Of a stretch of DNA of 14,681 bases, positions 1 to 9,100 are shown one piece after another. Under the pieces are notes generated by a model, which ran no database searches, was not told the DNA's origin, and worked only from the letters and a program-made list of their open reading frames with translations. The translations under genes were made by a program, and so were the position numbers. The DNA is from an uncultured Muribaculaceae bacterium (GTDB lineage: Bacteria; Bacteroidota; Bacteroidia; Bacteroidales; Muribaculaceae). The stretch is from contig CAJTTA010000045.1 of assembly GCA_910579305.1 (NCBI GenBank), positions 1 through 14,681 on the forward strand. Reading direction: 5' to 3'. Within the stretch, counting starts at the first letter, position 1, and every line of letters starts with the position of its first letter.

Positions 1-12
1 GATATATTAACT

Positions 13-20
13 TAACTTTC
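13..20 (+). promoter_or_regulatory. candidate -7 promoter element of the amylase gene
   Basis: TAACTTTC matches the Bacteroidetes -7 consensus TAnnTTTG at all but the last base. Its -33 partner would fall outside or at the very edge of the window, so it cannot be checked. If real, transcription would start close to position 27, at the palindrome that follows. This is a pattern match only. Confidence 0.3.
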
Positions 21-26
21 AACTAC

Positions 27-45
27 TTCGGTAATTTTTACCGAA
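27..45. promoter_or_regulatory. 19-nt perfect palindrome upstream of the amylase gene
   Basis: TTCGGTAA (27-34) and TTACCGAA (38-45) are exact reverse complements around a TTT centre. The element ends 27 nt before the amylase ATG. No T-run follows on the plus strand, so it is not a textbook terminator of an upstream gene. It could be a repressor or activator operator, or a stem-loop at the 5' end of the amylase mRNA. The structure is seen directly; the role is inference. Confidence 0.5.
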
Positions 46-72
46 TCATTGTAACTATAAAATTCTTACAAC

Positions 73-1509
73 ATGAAAAGACAATTGGCTCCCCTTGCCC
101 TCGCCCTCCTCGCTGTGACGGGCGCCGGAGCGAAAGACCGTACTCATCACGACCTAGCGGCCACCAATGAAGATGTGATACTCCATGCATGGAGCTGGAA
201 CTTCCCCGAGATAGCCCGCAATATGCAGCGCATAGCCGATGCAGGCTTCACCATGGTGCAGACCTCTCCGGCACAAGCCTGCCTCACTCCCGAAGGGGGC
301 AACAAGAAACTCTTCGACCCTACCGCCAAGGAGGGTAACTGGTATCATTACTATCAGCCCACCGACTGGACTATAGGCAACGATATCGTGGGCACACGCG
401 ATGAGCTCAAAGCGATGCTCGACTCCGCCGCCAAGTATGACGTGAGAGTGATAGTCGACGTGCTTCCCAATCACACTGCTTTCGACGTAGATCTCGTGAG
501 CGACGCCATGGTAAAGGCCGTGGGCGGACGCGACAAGCTCTACCACTCAGCAGGCCTGCAGCCTGTGAAGGACTACAACGACCGTCTCCAGTGCACACTT
601 TGGGGATCGGGCGGACTGCCGGACGTCAACACTGAGAACCCTGACTTCCAGCGTTACTACATGAACTATGTGAACGACCTCCTGAGCCTCGGCGTGCGCG
701 GCTTCCGCTACGACACAGCCAAGCACATAGGTGTCCACTCCGACCCCGTCGACGCGGCATCCGGAGTGAAAGAAAACGACTTCTGGGACGTGGCCACTGG
801 CCGCAAGGCCGTGAAGGGAGTGAAACTCGCTGTGCCCTACGATGACCTCTTCGTATACGGCGAAGTTCTCCAGGATCGCAATGTGCCCGAAGCAGAATAT
901 GCCGACTACTTCGGACAGACGGCATCAGGCTACGGCTATCACCTGCGCGAAGCCCTTGAAAAACAGTCGGCAGCAGGCATCGATCTCATAAACTGGGGCC
1001 ACGAAGCCGCTCCCGAGTATCTCACCACCTGGGTGGAAAGCCATGACACATATTGCAACGCACATGAAAGCGCCTCCCTCAGCGATGACGTGATACGCAC
1101 AGGATGGGTTTTCCTCACCGCCCGCCAGAATGGCGTGCCCCTCTTCTTCAGCCGCCCCATGAACTCCTCACGCGAAAATTACTGGGGCGACAACATAGCC
1201 GGAGCACGCGGCAACGATGAATTCTTCCATCCCGAAGTGGCGGCCGTCAATCACTTCCGCCGTGACATGAAGGGACAGAAAGAAGATATTCAGATGAGTG
1301 CCGACGGTCACATTCTGCTCGTGAACCGTGGCAAGAAAGGCGCGGCCATCGCCAACATCTCCACCGTAGCCGGCTTTGTGGATCTCCCCACCGGCCTTCC
1401 CGCAGGCACATACCGCGATGTGGTGTACGGCAAGGAATTCAAGGTGAAAGGTGGCCGTCTGCACGGCATAGCCGCCCCGCTGCGCACTTACATCCTCCAC
1501 AAGAAATAA
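73..1509 (+). CDS. secreted alpha-amylase, GH13 family, Bacillus subtilis AmyE-like
   Basis: Endo-hydrolysis of alpha-1,4-glucosidic bonds in starch or glycogen, outside the cytoplasm. Residues 1-20 look like a signal peptide (basic MKR, Leu/Ala-rich core, cut after GAGA-20); there is no lipobox cysteine. The GH13 blocks are in order: region I VDVLPNHT (128-135, N133 and H134), region V LPDVN (182-186), region II GFRYDTAKH (210-218, nucleophile D214), region III VYGEVLQD (261-268, acid/base E264), region IV WVESHDTY (320-327, transition-state stabiliser D325). The catalytic triad is intact. HAWSWNF near the start, WVESHDTY and LFFSRP (358-362) closely resemble what I recall of B. subtilis AmyE (subfamily GH13_28). 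A short beta-rich C-terminal domain follows (about 400-478); no starch-binding module is appended. The gene stands alone, convergent with rpoC, with no susC/susD-type genes visible. The start is the ATG leading directly into the signal peptide. Confidence 0.93.
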   Translation: MKRQLAPLALALLAVTGAGAKDRTHHDLAATNEDVILHAWSWNFPEIARNMQRIADAGFTMVQTSPAQACLTPEGGNKKLFDPTAKEGNWYHYYQPTDWTIGNDIVGTRDELKAMLDSAAKYDVRVIVDVLPNHTAFDVDLVSDAMVKAVGGRDKLYHSAGLQPVKDYNDRLQCTLWGSGGLPDVNTENPDFQRYYMNYVNDLLSLGVRGFRYDTAKHIGVHSDPVDAASGVKENDFWDVATGRKAVKGVKLAVPYDDLFVYGEVLQDRNVPEAEYADYFGQTASGYGYHLREALEKQSAAGIDLINWGHEAAPEYLTTWVESHDTYCNAHESASLSDDVIRTGWVFLTARQNGVPLFFSRPMNSSRENYWGDNIAGARGNDEFFHPEVAAVNHFRRDMKGQKEDIQMSADGHILLVNRGKKGAAIANISTVAGFVDLPTGLPAGTYRDVVYGKEFKVKGGRLHGIAAPLRTYILHKK

Positions 1510-1517
1510 AAGCAGCT

Positions 1518-1581
1518 GACAAATAAATCGCGAGGCGACACGGCATGTATCTATACCGTGTCGCCTCGCGATTTATTTGTC
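1518..1581. terminator. 26-bp perfect hairpin after the amylase gene, probably a bidirectional terminator
   Basis: Positions 1518-1543 and 1556-1581 are perfect reverse complements of 26 nt around a 12-nt loop. The stem begins 8 nt after the amylase stop codon. The core is GC-rich, while the base has A-rich left and T-rich right arms (ATTTATTTG on the plus strand), so it reads as terminator-like from either side. It most likely ends the amylase transcript and blocks read-through between the convergent genes. Confidence 0.85.
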
Positions 1582-1654
1582 GATAGTGCGTTTAAATTCC
1601 TTGAAGGGGGCTTAGCCGCGCAAGCCGCAGGAAACCTTTGATGCAGCTGTAACG

Positions 1655-1694
1655 ATTGCGGGCCGGAAGAGCATATATCCTTCCGGCCCGCAAT
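1655..1694 (-). terminator. 15-bp GC-rich hairpin downstream of rpoC, probable terminator
   Basis: Positions 1655-1669 and 1680-1694 are perfect reverse complements (15 bp, 10-nt loop). On the minus strand the stem starts 20 nt past the rpoC stop. There is no clean T-tract after it (CGTTACAG follows), so it is either a weak intrinsic terminator helped by the larger hairpin at 1518-1581, or a 3'-end stabiliser of the rpoBC mRNA. Between the two hairpins (1582-1654) I see only a small possible 5-bp stem (1609-1626) and no gene. Confidence 0.7.
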
Positions 1695-1714
1695 ACGCTA
1701 TATAATTATATCAG

Positions 1715-4700
1715 TCAATTCACCTCATCGGCCACGACCTCGATAGCCTCGACGCCATCCTTGGGCATCTTGCTCGCCTTGTCGAGCATTCCGGCGTAAT
1801 CCTCCCTGCTCGCCACGATAAGCTTGTCATACTCACGCAAGCCAGTGCCGGCAGGAATCAAGTGACCGCATATCACATTCTCCTTCATGCCCTCCAGAGT
1901 GTCGGTCTTGCCATTGATGGCAGCCTCGTTGAGCACCTTCGTAGTCTCCTGGAAAGATGCGGCAGAGATGAAGCTCTTCGTCTGAAGTGCCGCACGGGTT
2001 ATACCCTGCAGAATCTGCTCCGAAGTGGCAGGCACGGCATCGCGCACAACAATCTCCTTAAGATCCTTGCGCTTCAGCGCGGAATTCTCATCGCGGAGCT
2101 TGCGCTGGGTGATGATCTGACCCGGGAAGACCGTGGTGCTGTCGCCGGCATCCACAATCACCTTCTTGCCCCAGATGCGGTCATTCTCCTCCATGAAGTC
2201 GAGCTTGTCCACAATCTGCTGCTCGAGGAAGCGAGTGTCACCCGGATCCAGGATGCTCACCTTGCGCATCATCTGACGCACGATTACCTCAAAGTGCTTG
2301 TCGTTGATCTTAACACCCTGCATGCGATACACATCCTGCACCTCATTGACTATATATTCCTGCACGGCAGTGGGGCCCATGATATTCAGAATGTCACTCG
2401 GGGTGACAGCACCGTCGGAAAGCGAGGTGCCTGCACGCACATAGTCATTCTCCTGCACGAGTATCTGCTTGCTGAGAGGCACAAGATACTTCTTCTCCTC
2501 ACCGAGCTTGGAAGTGACGGAAATCTCACGGTTACCACGCTTGATCTTGCCAAACTTCACCTCACCGTCGATCTCACTCACAATGGCGGGGTTACTCGGA
2601 TTACGGGCCTCAAACAGCTCGGTGACACGCGGCAGACCGCCCGTGATATCACCCGCAGAACCTGCAGCACGCGGAATCTTCACTATCACCTGACCGGGCT
2701 TCAGCTCCTCGCCATCTTCGATAAGAAGGTGAGCGCCCACGGGCAGCGTGTAGGTGCGCATGATCGTTCCGTCGGCCCCCACGAGTTGAGCCTCGGGCGC
2801 CTTGGTGCGGTCTTTGCTCTCTATCATGATCTTCTCGCGCAGGCCTGTTGCCTCGTCCGATTCCACACGATAGGTCACACCCTCTTCCACGTTCTCAAAA
2901 CGCACTCTACCGGCCTCTTCATTGACTATCACGGCATTGAAGGGGTCCCATTCACATATCATGTCGCCCTTCTTCACCATGTCGCCATTGGAGAAATAGA
3001 GAGTTGCGCCATAGGGAATATTGGCATTCGTAAGCACCATGCCGCTGTTGGGCTCGAGAATACGCATCTCAGCCATGCGGCCCACTACGATGTCATGACC
3101 CTCGGTGTCTTTGATAGTGCGGAGCTCATCTATCTCCAGGCGACCGTCATAGCGGGAAGTCACATCCTTCACGGCAGCCACGTTACCGGCCACACCACCC
3201 ACGTGGAATGTACGCAGAGTGAGCTGAGTGCCCGGCTCGCCGATGGACTGAGCGGCTATCACACCCACAGCCTCACCCTTCTGCACCATGCGGTGGTTGG
3301 AGAGATTGCGGCCATAGCACTTGGCACATACACCCTTCTTGCTCTCGCAAGTGAGCACAGAGCGTATCTCCACCTGCTCTATGGGAGAGGCCTCGATCTT
3401 CTCGGCGGCGATGTCGCTTATCTCTTCGCCGGCATGCACTATGATTTCGCCGGTGAGAGGATTCACCACATCATGCACGCTCACTCGGCCGAGGATACGC
3501 TCTGAGAGTGTGGCCACGACCTCCTCATTATTCTTGATTTCCGTGCACACAAGTCCACGCAGAGTGCCGCAGTCCTCCTCATTGATGATCACATCGTGAG
3601 CCACGTCTACAAGACGACGCGTGAGATAACCTGCGTCTGCCGTCTTCAATGCAGTGTCCGCAAGACCCTTACGGGCACCGTGCGTAGAGATAAAGTACTC
3701 AAGCACAGAGAGGCCCTCCTTAAAGTTCGCAAGAATGGGGTTCTCGATGATCTGGCCACCCTCGGCACCGGCCTTCTGCGGCTTCGCCATAAGTCCACGC
3801 ATGCCGGAGAGCTGACGGATCTGGTCTTTACTGCCTCGGGCACCCGAGTCAAGCATCATATATACGGAATTGAAGCCCTGCTGGTCTTCCTTCATCTGCT
3901 TCATGAGCGTATCGGCCAGACGCGCGTTGACATGTGTCCAGATATCAATGATCTGATTATAGCGCTCGCCGTTGGTGATAAGACCCATCTGATAGTTCTG
4001 GAGCACTTCCTCCACCTGAGCGTTACCATCGGCCACATACTCTGCCTTCTCCTCAGGGATAATCACATCGCCGAGGTTGAACGACAGGCCGCCGCGGAAT
4101 GCCATGCGGTAGCCAAGGTTCTTGATGTCATCAAGGAATTGGGCGGAACGCGTCACACCGCAGGTCTTGATGACCTTGCCTATGATAGTGCGCAGGCTCT
4201 TCTTTGAGATAATCTCATTGACGTAGCCTATCTCCTTGGGCACAAACTGGTTGAAGAGGATGCGGCCTACCGAGGTCTCCTTCTTCAGCACCTTCACGGC
4301 CTTGCCTTCCTCATTCACATCGTCGACCATGATGGTCACGGGTGCATGGAGCGTGACACGACCCTCATTATAAGCGATCTCGGCCTCTTCCGGGCCATAG
4401 AACACTGTGCCCTCGCCCTTGTCTCCCTTACGGAGCTTCGTGATATAATAAAGTCCGAGCACCATGTCCTGAGAAGGCACAGTGATGGGGGCGCCATTGG
4501 CCGGATTGAGTATATTATGGGCACCGAGCATCAGCATCTGAGCCTCAAGCACGGCTTCGTTGCCGAGAGGAAGATGCACAGCCATCTGGTCGCCGTCGAA
4601 GTCGGCATTGAATGCGGTGCAGGCAAGAGGATGAAGCTGGATTGCCTTGCCCTCGATCATCTTCGGCTGGAAAGCCTGGATACCGAGACGGTGCAGAGTC

Positions 4701-6010
4701 GGAGCACGGTTGAGCAACACCGGATGTCCCTTCATGACATGCTCCAGAATATCCCACACTACAGGCTCCTTGCGGTCTACGATCTTCTTGGCGCTCTTCA
4801 CTGTCTTCACCACTCCGCGCTCTATGAGCTTGCGGATGATAAACGGCTTGTAGAGCTCCGCCGCCATGAGCTTGGGGATACCGCACTCATGCATCTTGAG
4901 CTCAGGGCCTACCACGATCACCGAACGCGCGGAATAATCCACACGCTTACCCAGAAGATTCTGACGGAAACGGCCCTGCTTGCCCTTCAGCGAATCGGAA
5001 AGAGACTTGAGCGGACGGTTGACATCACTCTTCACTGCCGATGACTTGCGGGAATTGTCGAGCAGAGAATCCACCGCCTCCTGAAGCAGACGCTTCTCAT
5101 TGCGCAGAATAACCTCGGGAGCCTGAATCTCTATCAGACGCTTGAGACGGTTATTGCGGATAATGACACGGCGATACAGATCATTGAGGTCGGAAGTGGC
5201 GAAACGGCCGCCGTCAAGAGGCACCAGCGGGCGCAGCTCAGGCGGAATCACAGGCACTGTCTTGAGTATCATCCACTCAGGCTTGTTGCGCCCGCGGCTC
5301 GCACGGAAACTCTCCACCACCTGAAGGCGCTTCAGGGCGTCGGTCTTGCGCTGCTGAGAGCCGTCAGTATTGGCCTTATGACGCAAGTCATAGCTGAGTG
5401 CGTCAAGATCTATGTCGTGCAAGAGATCGAATATCGCCTCAGCGCCCATCTTGGCCACAAACTTATTGGGATCATCGTCTGGCAGATTGAACTGCTCCTC
5501 ACTCAGGTTATCCACAATATTCAGATAATCCTCCTCACTGAGAAGATCAAGCTTCTCCACTCCCTCGACTGTGCCGGGATTGATCACGATATAACGCTCG
5601 TAATACACCACGGCATCAAGCTTCTTTGAGGGAAGACCCAAAAGATAGCCTATCTTATTGGGCAAGGAACGGAAATACCAGATGTGAGCCACCGGCACCA
5701 CCAGCTCGATGTGGCCCATACGCTCGCGGCGCACCTTCTTCTCCGTAACCTCCACACCGCAACGGTCACACACGATGCCCTTATAGCGGATGCGCTTATA
5801 CTTGCCGCAATGACACTCGTAATCCTTCACAGGGCCGAATATCTTCTCACAGAACAAGCCATCGCGCTCAGGCTTATAAGTGCGATAGTTGATGGTTTCG
5901 GGCTTGAGCACCTCGCCGCTGCTCTTCTCCTTGATCTCATCAGGCGACGCAAGCCCTATGGTGATCTTGGAGAAGTTAGTCTTTATTTTATTGTCTCTTC
6001 TAAAAGCCAT
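1715..6010 (-). CDS. rpoC: DNA-directed RNA polymerase subunit beta'
   Basis: Largest RNA polymerase subunit; it forms the catalytic centre and the clamp with RpoB. The 1431-residue length is normal for Bacteroidales. Visible landmarks: zinc site 1 with C66, C68, C81, C84; the catalytic loop NADFDGDQ with Mg-binding D470, D472, D474; the bridge helix around 782-804; zinc site 2 with C814, C888, C895, C898; the trigger loop around QSIGEPGTQL (921-930) and TFHVGG. All key residues are present and the frame is open throughout. The ATG at 6010 gives the usual MAFRRDNKIK-type N-terminus; AGGA lies 10 nt upstream, a weak ribosome-binding match. It is the last gene of the minus-strand cluster, 137 nt after rpoB, and is followed by hairpins and the convergent amylase. 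The long plus-strand reading frames inside it are shadows. Confidence 0.99.
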   Translation of the reverse strand: MAFRRDNKIKTNFSKITIGLASPDEIKEKSSGEVLKPETINYRTYKPERDGLFCEKIFGPVKDYECHCGKYKRIRYKGIVCDRCGVEVTEKKVRRERMGHIELVVPVAHIWYFRSLPNKIGYLLGLPSKKLDAVVYYERYIVINPGTVEGVEKLDLLSEEDYLNIVDNLSEEQFNLPDDDPNKFVAKMGAEAIFDLLHDIDLDALSYDLRHKANTDGSQQRKTDALKRLQVVESFRASRGRNKPEWMILKTVPVIPPELRPLVPLDGGRFATSDLNDLYRRVIIRNNRLKRLIEIQAPEVILRNEKRLLQEAVDSLLDNSRKSSAVKSDVNRPLKSLSDSLKGKQGRFRQNLLGKRVDYSARSVIVVGPELKMHECGIPKLMAAELYKPFIIRKLIERGVVKTVKSAKKIVDRKEPVVWDILEHVMKGHPVLLNRAPTLHRLGIQAFQPKMIEGKAIQLHPLACTAFNADFDGDQMAVHLPLGNEAVLEAQMLMLGAHNILNPANGAPITVPSQDMVLGLYYITKLRKGDKGEGTVFYGPEEAEIAYNEGRVTLHAPVTIMVDDVNEEGKAVKVLKKETSVGRILFNQFVPKEIGYVNEIISKKSLRTIIGKVIKTCGVTRSAQFLDDIKNLGYRMAFRGGLSFNLGDVIIPEEKAEYVADGNAQVEEVLQNYQMGLITNGERYNQIIDIWTHVNARLADTLMKQMKEDQQGFNSVYMMLDSGARGSKDQIRQLSGMRGLMAKPQKAGAEGGQIIENPILANFKEGLSVLEYFISTHGARKGLADTALKTADAGYLTRRLVDVAHDVIINEEDCGTLRGLVCTEIKNNEEVVATLSERILGRVSVHDVVNPLTGEIIVHAGEEISDIAAEKIEASPIEQVEIRSVLTCESKKGVCAKCYGRNLSNHRMVQKGEAVGVIAAQSIGEPGTQLTLRTFHVGGVAGNVAAVKDVTSRYDGRLEIDELRTIKDTEGHDIVVGRMAEMRILEPNSGMVLTNANIPYGATLYFSNGDMVKKGDMICEWDPFNAVIVNEEAGRVRFENVEEGVTYRVESDEATGLREKIMIESKDRTKAPEAQLVGADGTIMRTYTLPVGAHLLIEDGEELKPGQVIVKIPRAAGSAGDITGGLPRVTELFEARNPSNPAIVSEIDGEVKFGKIKRGNREISVTSKLGEEKKYLVPLSKQILVQENDYVRAGTSLSDGAVTPSDILNIMGPTAVQEYIVNEVQDVYRMQGVKINDKHFEVIVRQMMRKVSILDPGDTRFLEQQIVDKLDFMEENDRIWGKKVIVDAGDSTTVFPGQIITQRKLRDENSALKRKDLKEIVVRDAVPATSEQILQGITRAALQTKSFISAASFQETTKVLNEAAINGKTDTLEGMKENVICGHLIPAGTGLREYDKLIVASREDYAGMLDKASKMPKDGVEAIEVVADEVN

Positions 6011-6059
6011 ATATAGTTTTTCCTATTGAAGTAAATGTAAATAACGGAATCTTGGGGCT

Positions 6060-6111
6060 GCAAAAAGTGTCTTGGCAAGCATTTCGCTGCATGCGCCCCG
6101 ACACTCTTTGC
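6060..6111 (-). promoter_or_regulatory. 12-bp stem-loop in the rpoB-rpoC spacer
   Basis: The arms at 6060-6071 and 6100-6111 pair over 12 positions; in the minus-strand RNA the single imperfect pair is a G-U wobble. The loop is 28 nt. It lies between the rpoB stop and the rpoC start with no T-tract, so a processing site or translational/stability element is more likely than a terminator. An alternative 5-bp pairing (6054-6058 with 6095-6099) overlaps it. The fold is seen; the function is inferred. Confidence 0.5.
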
Positions 6112-6147
6112 CTAAAGGAGCCCGACGACACTGTCAGAGTCACAGCA

Positions 6148-9100
6148 TCAGTCGAGCGAGATGCTCAGACCCAGGCCGCGCAACTCATGCAGAAGCACAT
6201 TGAGCGACTCAGGTATTCCCGGAGTGGGCATAGGTTCGCCCTTCACTATAGCCTCATATGCCTTGGATCGGCCCGTCACGTCATCACTCTTGATAGTTAG
6301 GATCTCCTGAAGAATATGAGCCGCGCCGAATGCCTCGAGCGCCCACACCTCCATCTCACCGAAACGCTGGCCGCCAAACTGAGCCTTACCGCCCAGAGGC
6401 TGCTGAGTGATGAGTGAGTAAGGGCCTATGGAGCGTGCATGCATCTTGTCCTCCACCATGTGGCCGAGCTTAAGCATATAGATCACACCCACTGTGGCCG
6501 GCTGGTCGAAACGATCGCCCGTGCCGCCGTCATACAGATAAGTCTTGCCATAACGGGGGATACCAGCCTTGTCAGTCCATTCATTCAAGTCATCAAGCGA
6601 GGCGCCGTCGAAAATAGGCGTGGCAAACTTCTCGCCCAGCTCGCGGCCGGCCCATCCGAGCACAGTCTCAAAAATCTGACCCAGGTTCATACGTGAAGGC
6701 ACACCCAGAGGGTTAAGCACTATATCAACCGGAGTGCCATCCTCAAGGAACGGCATATCCTCCTGACGCACAACGCGCGACACGATACCCTTGTTTCCGT
6801 GACGGCCTGCCATCTTGTCTCCCACGCCGATCTTGCGCTTCTTGGCTATATACACCTTGGCCATCTGCAGGATGCCCGAGGGCAACTCATCACCTATCGT
6901 GATGTCAAACTTCTTGCGCCTCAACTCGGAATCAATCTCCTTGCTCTTGCGCAGATAATTAGTAATGACAGCTGCCACCATCCTGTTGACACGCTCATCA
7001 TCACTCCACTTGGAGAGATTAACTGTCTCGAAATCAAGTGTGGCAAAATTCACGTCGTCAAACGGCCGGCCCTTAGCCACAATATCCACGCCGATAAAGT
7101 CCTTGACACCGGCACTGATCACTCCTTTGGTGATCGTGTTGAGCTTTTCAAGCAAGATAGCCTTGAGGGACTTCTGCTTAGCCTCATACTCCTCATCAAG
7201 CTTAGGCAGAATGGCATTGGTCTTGGCTCGGCTCTTCTTCTGCGCCTTAGAGAACAGATTGGTGCCTATCACCACACCCTTCAGCGAGGGACTTGCCTTG
7301 AGAGAGGCATCCTTCACATCGCCGGCTTTGTCTCCGAATATGGCACGCAGCAGCTTTTCCTCAGGGGTGGGATCGCTCTCTCCCTTAGGCGTGATCTTAC
7401 CGATCATTATGTCGCCTGGCACCACGTAGGCTCCGACACGGATTATGCCGCGTTCATCCAGATCCTTAGTGGCATCCTCACTCACATTGGGTATGTCACT
7501 GGTGAGTTCCTCCATGCCGCGCTTGGTCTCACGCACATCAAGAGTATACTCATCCACATGGACACTGGTGAGAATATCCTCACGCACCATGCGCTCATTG
7601 AGCACGATGGCATCCTCATAGTTATAACCCTTCCAAGGCATGAACGCCACCTTGAGATTGCGGCCCAGAGCAAGCTCGCCACGCTCCGTGGAATAACCTT
7701 CGGTGAGAATATCTCCTTTCTTCACACGCTGACCCTTGTCACATATGGGACGCAGGTCAATCGTGGTGCCCTGGTTGGTGCGGCGGAACTTCGGAAGCTT
7801 ATATACCTTAAGAGAGGGTTCGAAAGAGACATACTCCTCATCCTCCGTGCGATCATAATCAATGCGGATCTCAGTGGCATCCACATAAGCAATAGTGCCG
7901 TCGCCCTCAGCCATGATCTGAGTGCGTGAGTCACGTATCAGGCGCTCCTCTATGCCCGTGCCCACAATTGGGGCCTCGGAACGAAGCAGAGGCACAGCCT
8001 GGCGCATCATGTTGGATCCCATCAGAGCACGGTTAGCATCATCATGCTCAAGGAAGGGGATAAGCGACGCAGCTATAGAGGCAATCTGAATAGGAGCCAC
8101 ATCCATCAGCTCCACCTGCTCGGGAGCGATTATCGGGAAGTCGGCATCCTGACGCGCCTTCACCTTATTACGTATAAATGTGCCGTCATCATTCAGAGGA
8201 GCATTGCCCTGGGCAATGAGCTTACCCTCTTCATTCTCAGCCGTGAGATAAATCACATCCTCATTGTCGAGATCTACCCGGGAATTCTCCACCTTGCGGT
8301 AAGGAGTCTCTATGAAACCGAGATCATTGATCTTGGCATATACGCACAATGAAGATATCAGACCGATATTAGGGCCTTCAGGAGTCTCGATGGGACACAG
8401 ACGTCCGTAATGCGTATAGTGCACGTCTCGCACCTCAAAGCCCGCGCGCTCGCGGCTCAGACCGCCGGGGCCCAGCGCCGACATACGGCGCTTGTGGGTG
8501 ATTTCCGCCAGAGGATTGGTCTGATCCATGAACTGGCTGAGTGCATTGGTGCCGAAGAAGGTATTGATTACACTCGATATTGTCTTGGCATTAATCAGGT
8601 CGATAGGAGTGAACACCTCATTGTCACGCACGTTCATACGCTCGCGTATCGTGCGGCTCATGCGCGCAAGGCCCACACCAAACTGATTGTAGAGCTGCTC
8701 GCCCACAGTGCGCACACGACGATTCGAGAGATGGTCGATATCATCCACATCACTCTTGGCATTGATAAGCTCAATGAGATACTTGATTATGGAAATGATA
8801 TCCTCACGAGTGAGCACCTTCACATCCATAGGAATGTCAAGATTCAGCTTCTTGTTGATACGGAAACGTCCTACCTCGCCTAAATCGTAACGCTTCTCCG
8901 AGAAGAAAAGATTCTGGATCACCTCACGAGCAGAAGCGTCATCTGGCGGCTCCGCATTGCGCAGCTGTCTGTAAATATACTGTATGGCCTCCTTCTCTGA
9001 GTTGGAAGTATCCTTCTGAAGAGTGTTGAAAATAATAGAATAATCCACAGAGCTCACGCCATCCTTCTTAAGGAGAATAGTCTTTGTGCCGCTCTCGAGA

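Noticed and set aside
1582..1654. Possible small RNA or third hairpin between the two terminators
   Set aside because: Only a 5-bp stem (1609-1613 with 1622-1626) is seen and there is no promoter-like site; too weak to call.
1862..3505. 547-codon plus-strand open frame antisense to rpoC
   Set aside because: It lies wholly within rpoC, is unusually rich in His and Leu, shows no recognisable domain, and is explained by rpoC avoiding codons whose complements are stops in that frame.
6799..7929. 376-codon plus-strand open frame antisense to rpoB
   Set aside because: Same shadow pattern as in rpoC: complete overlap with a well-conserved gene, skewed composition, no motif.
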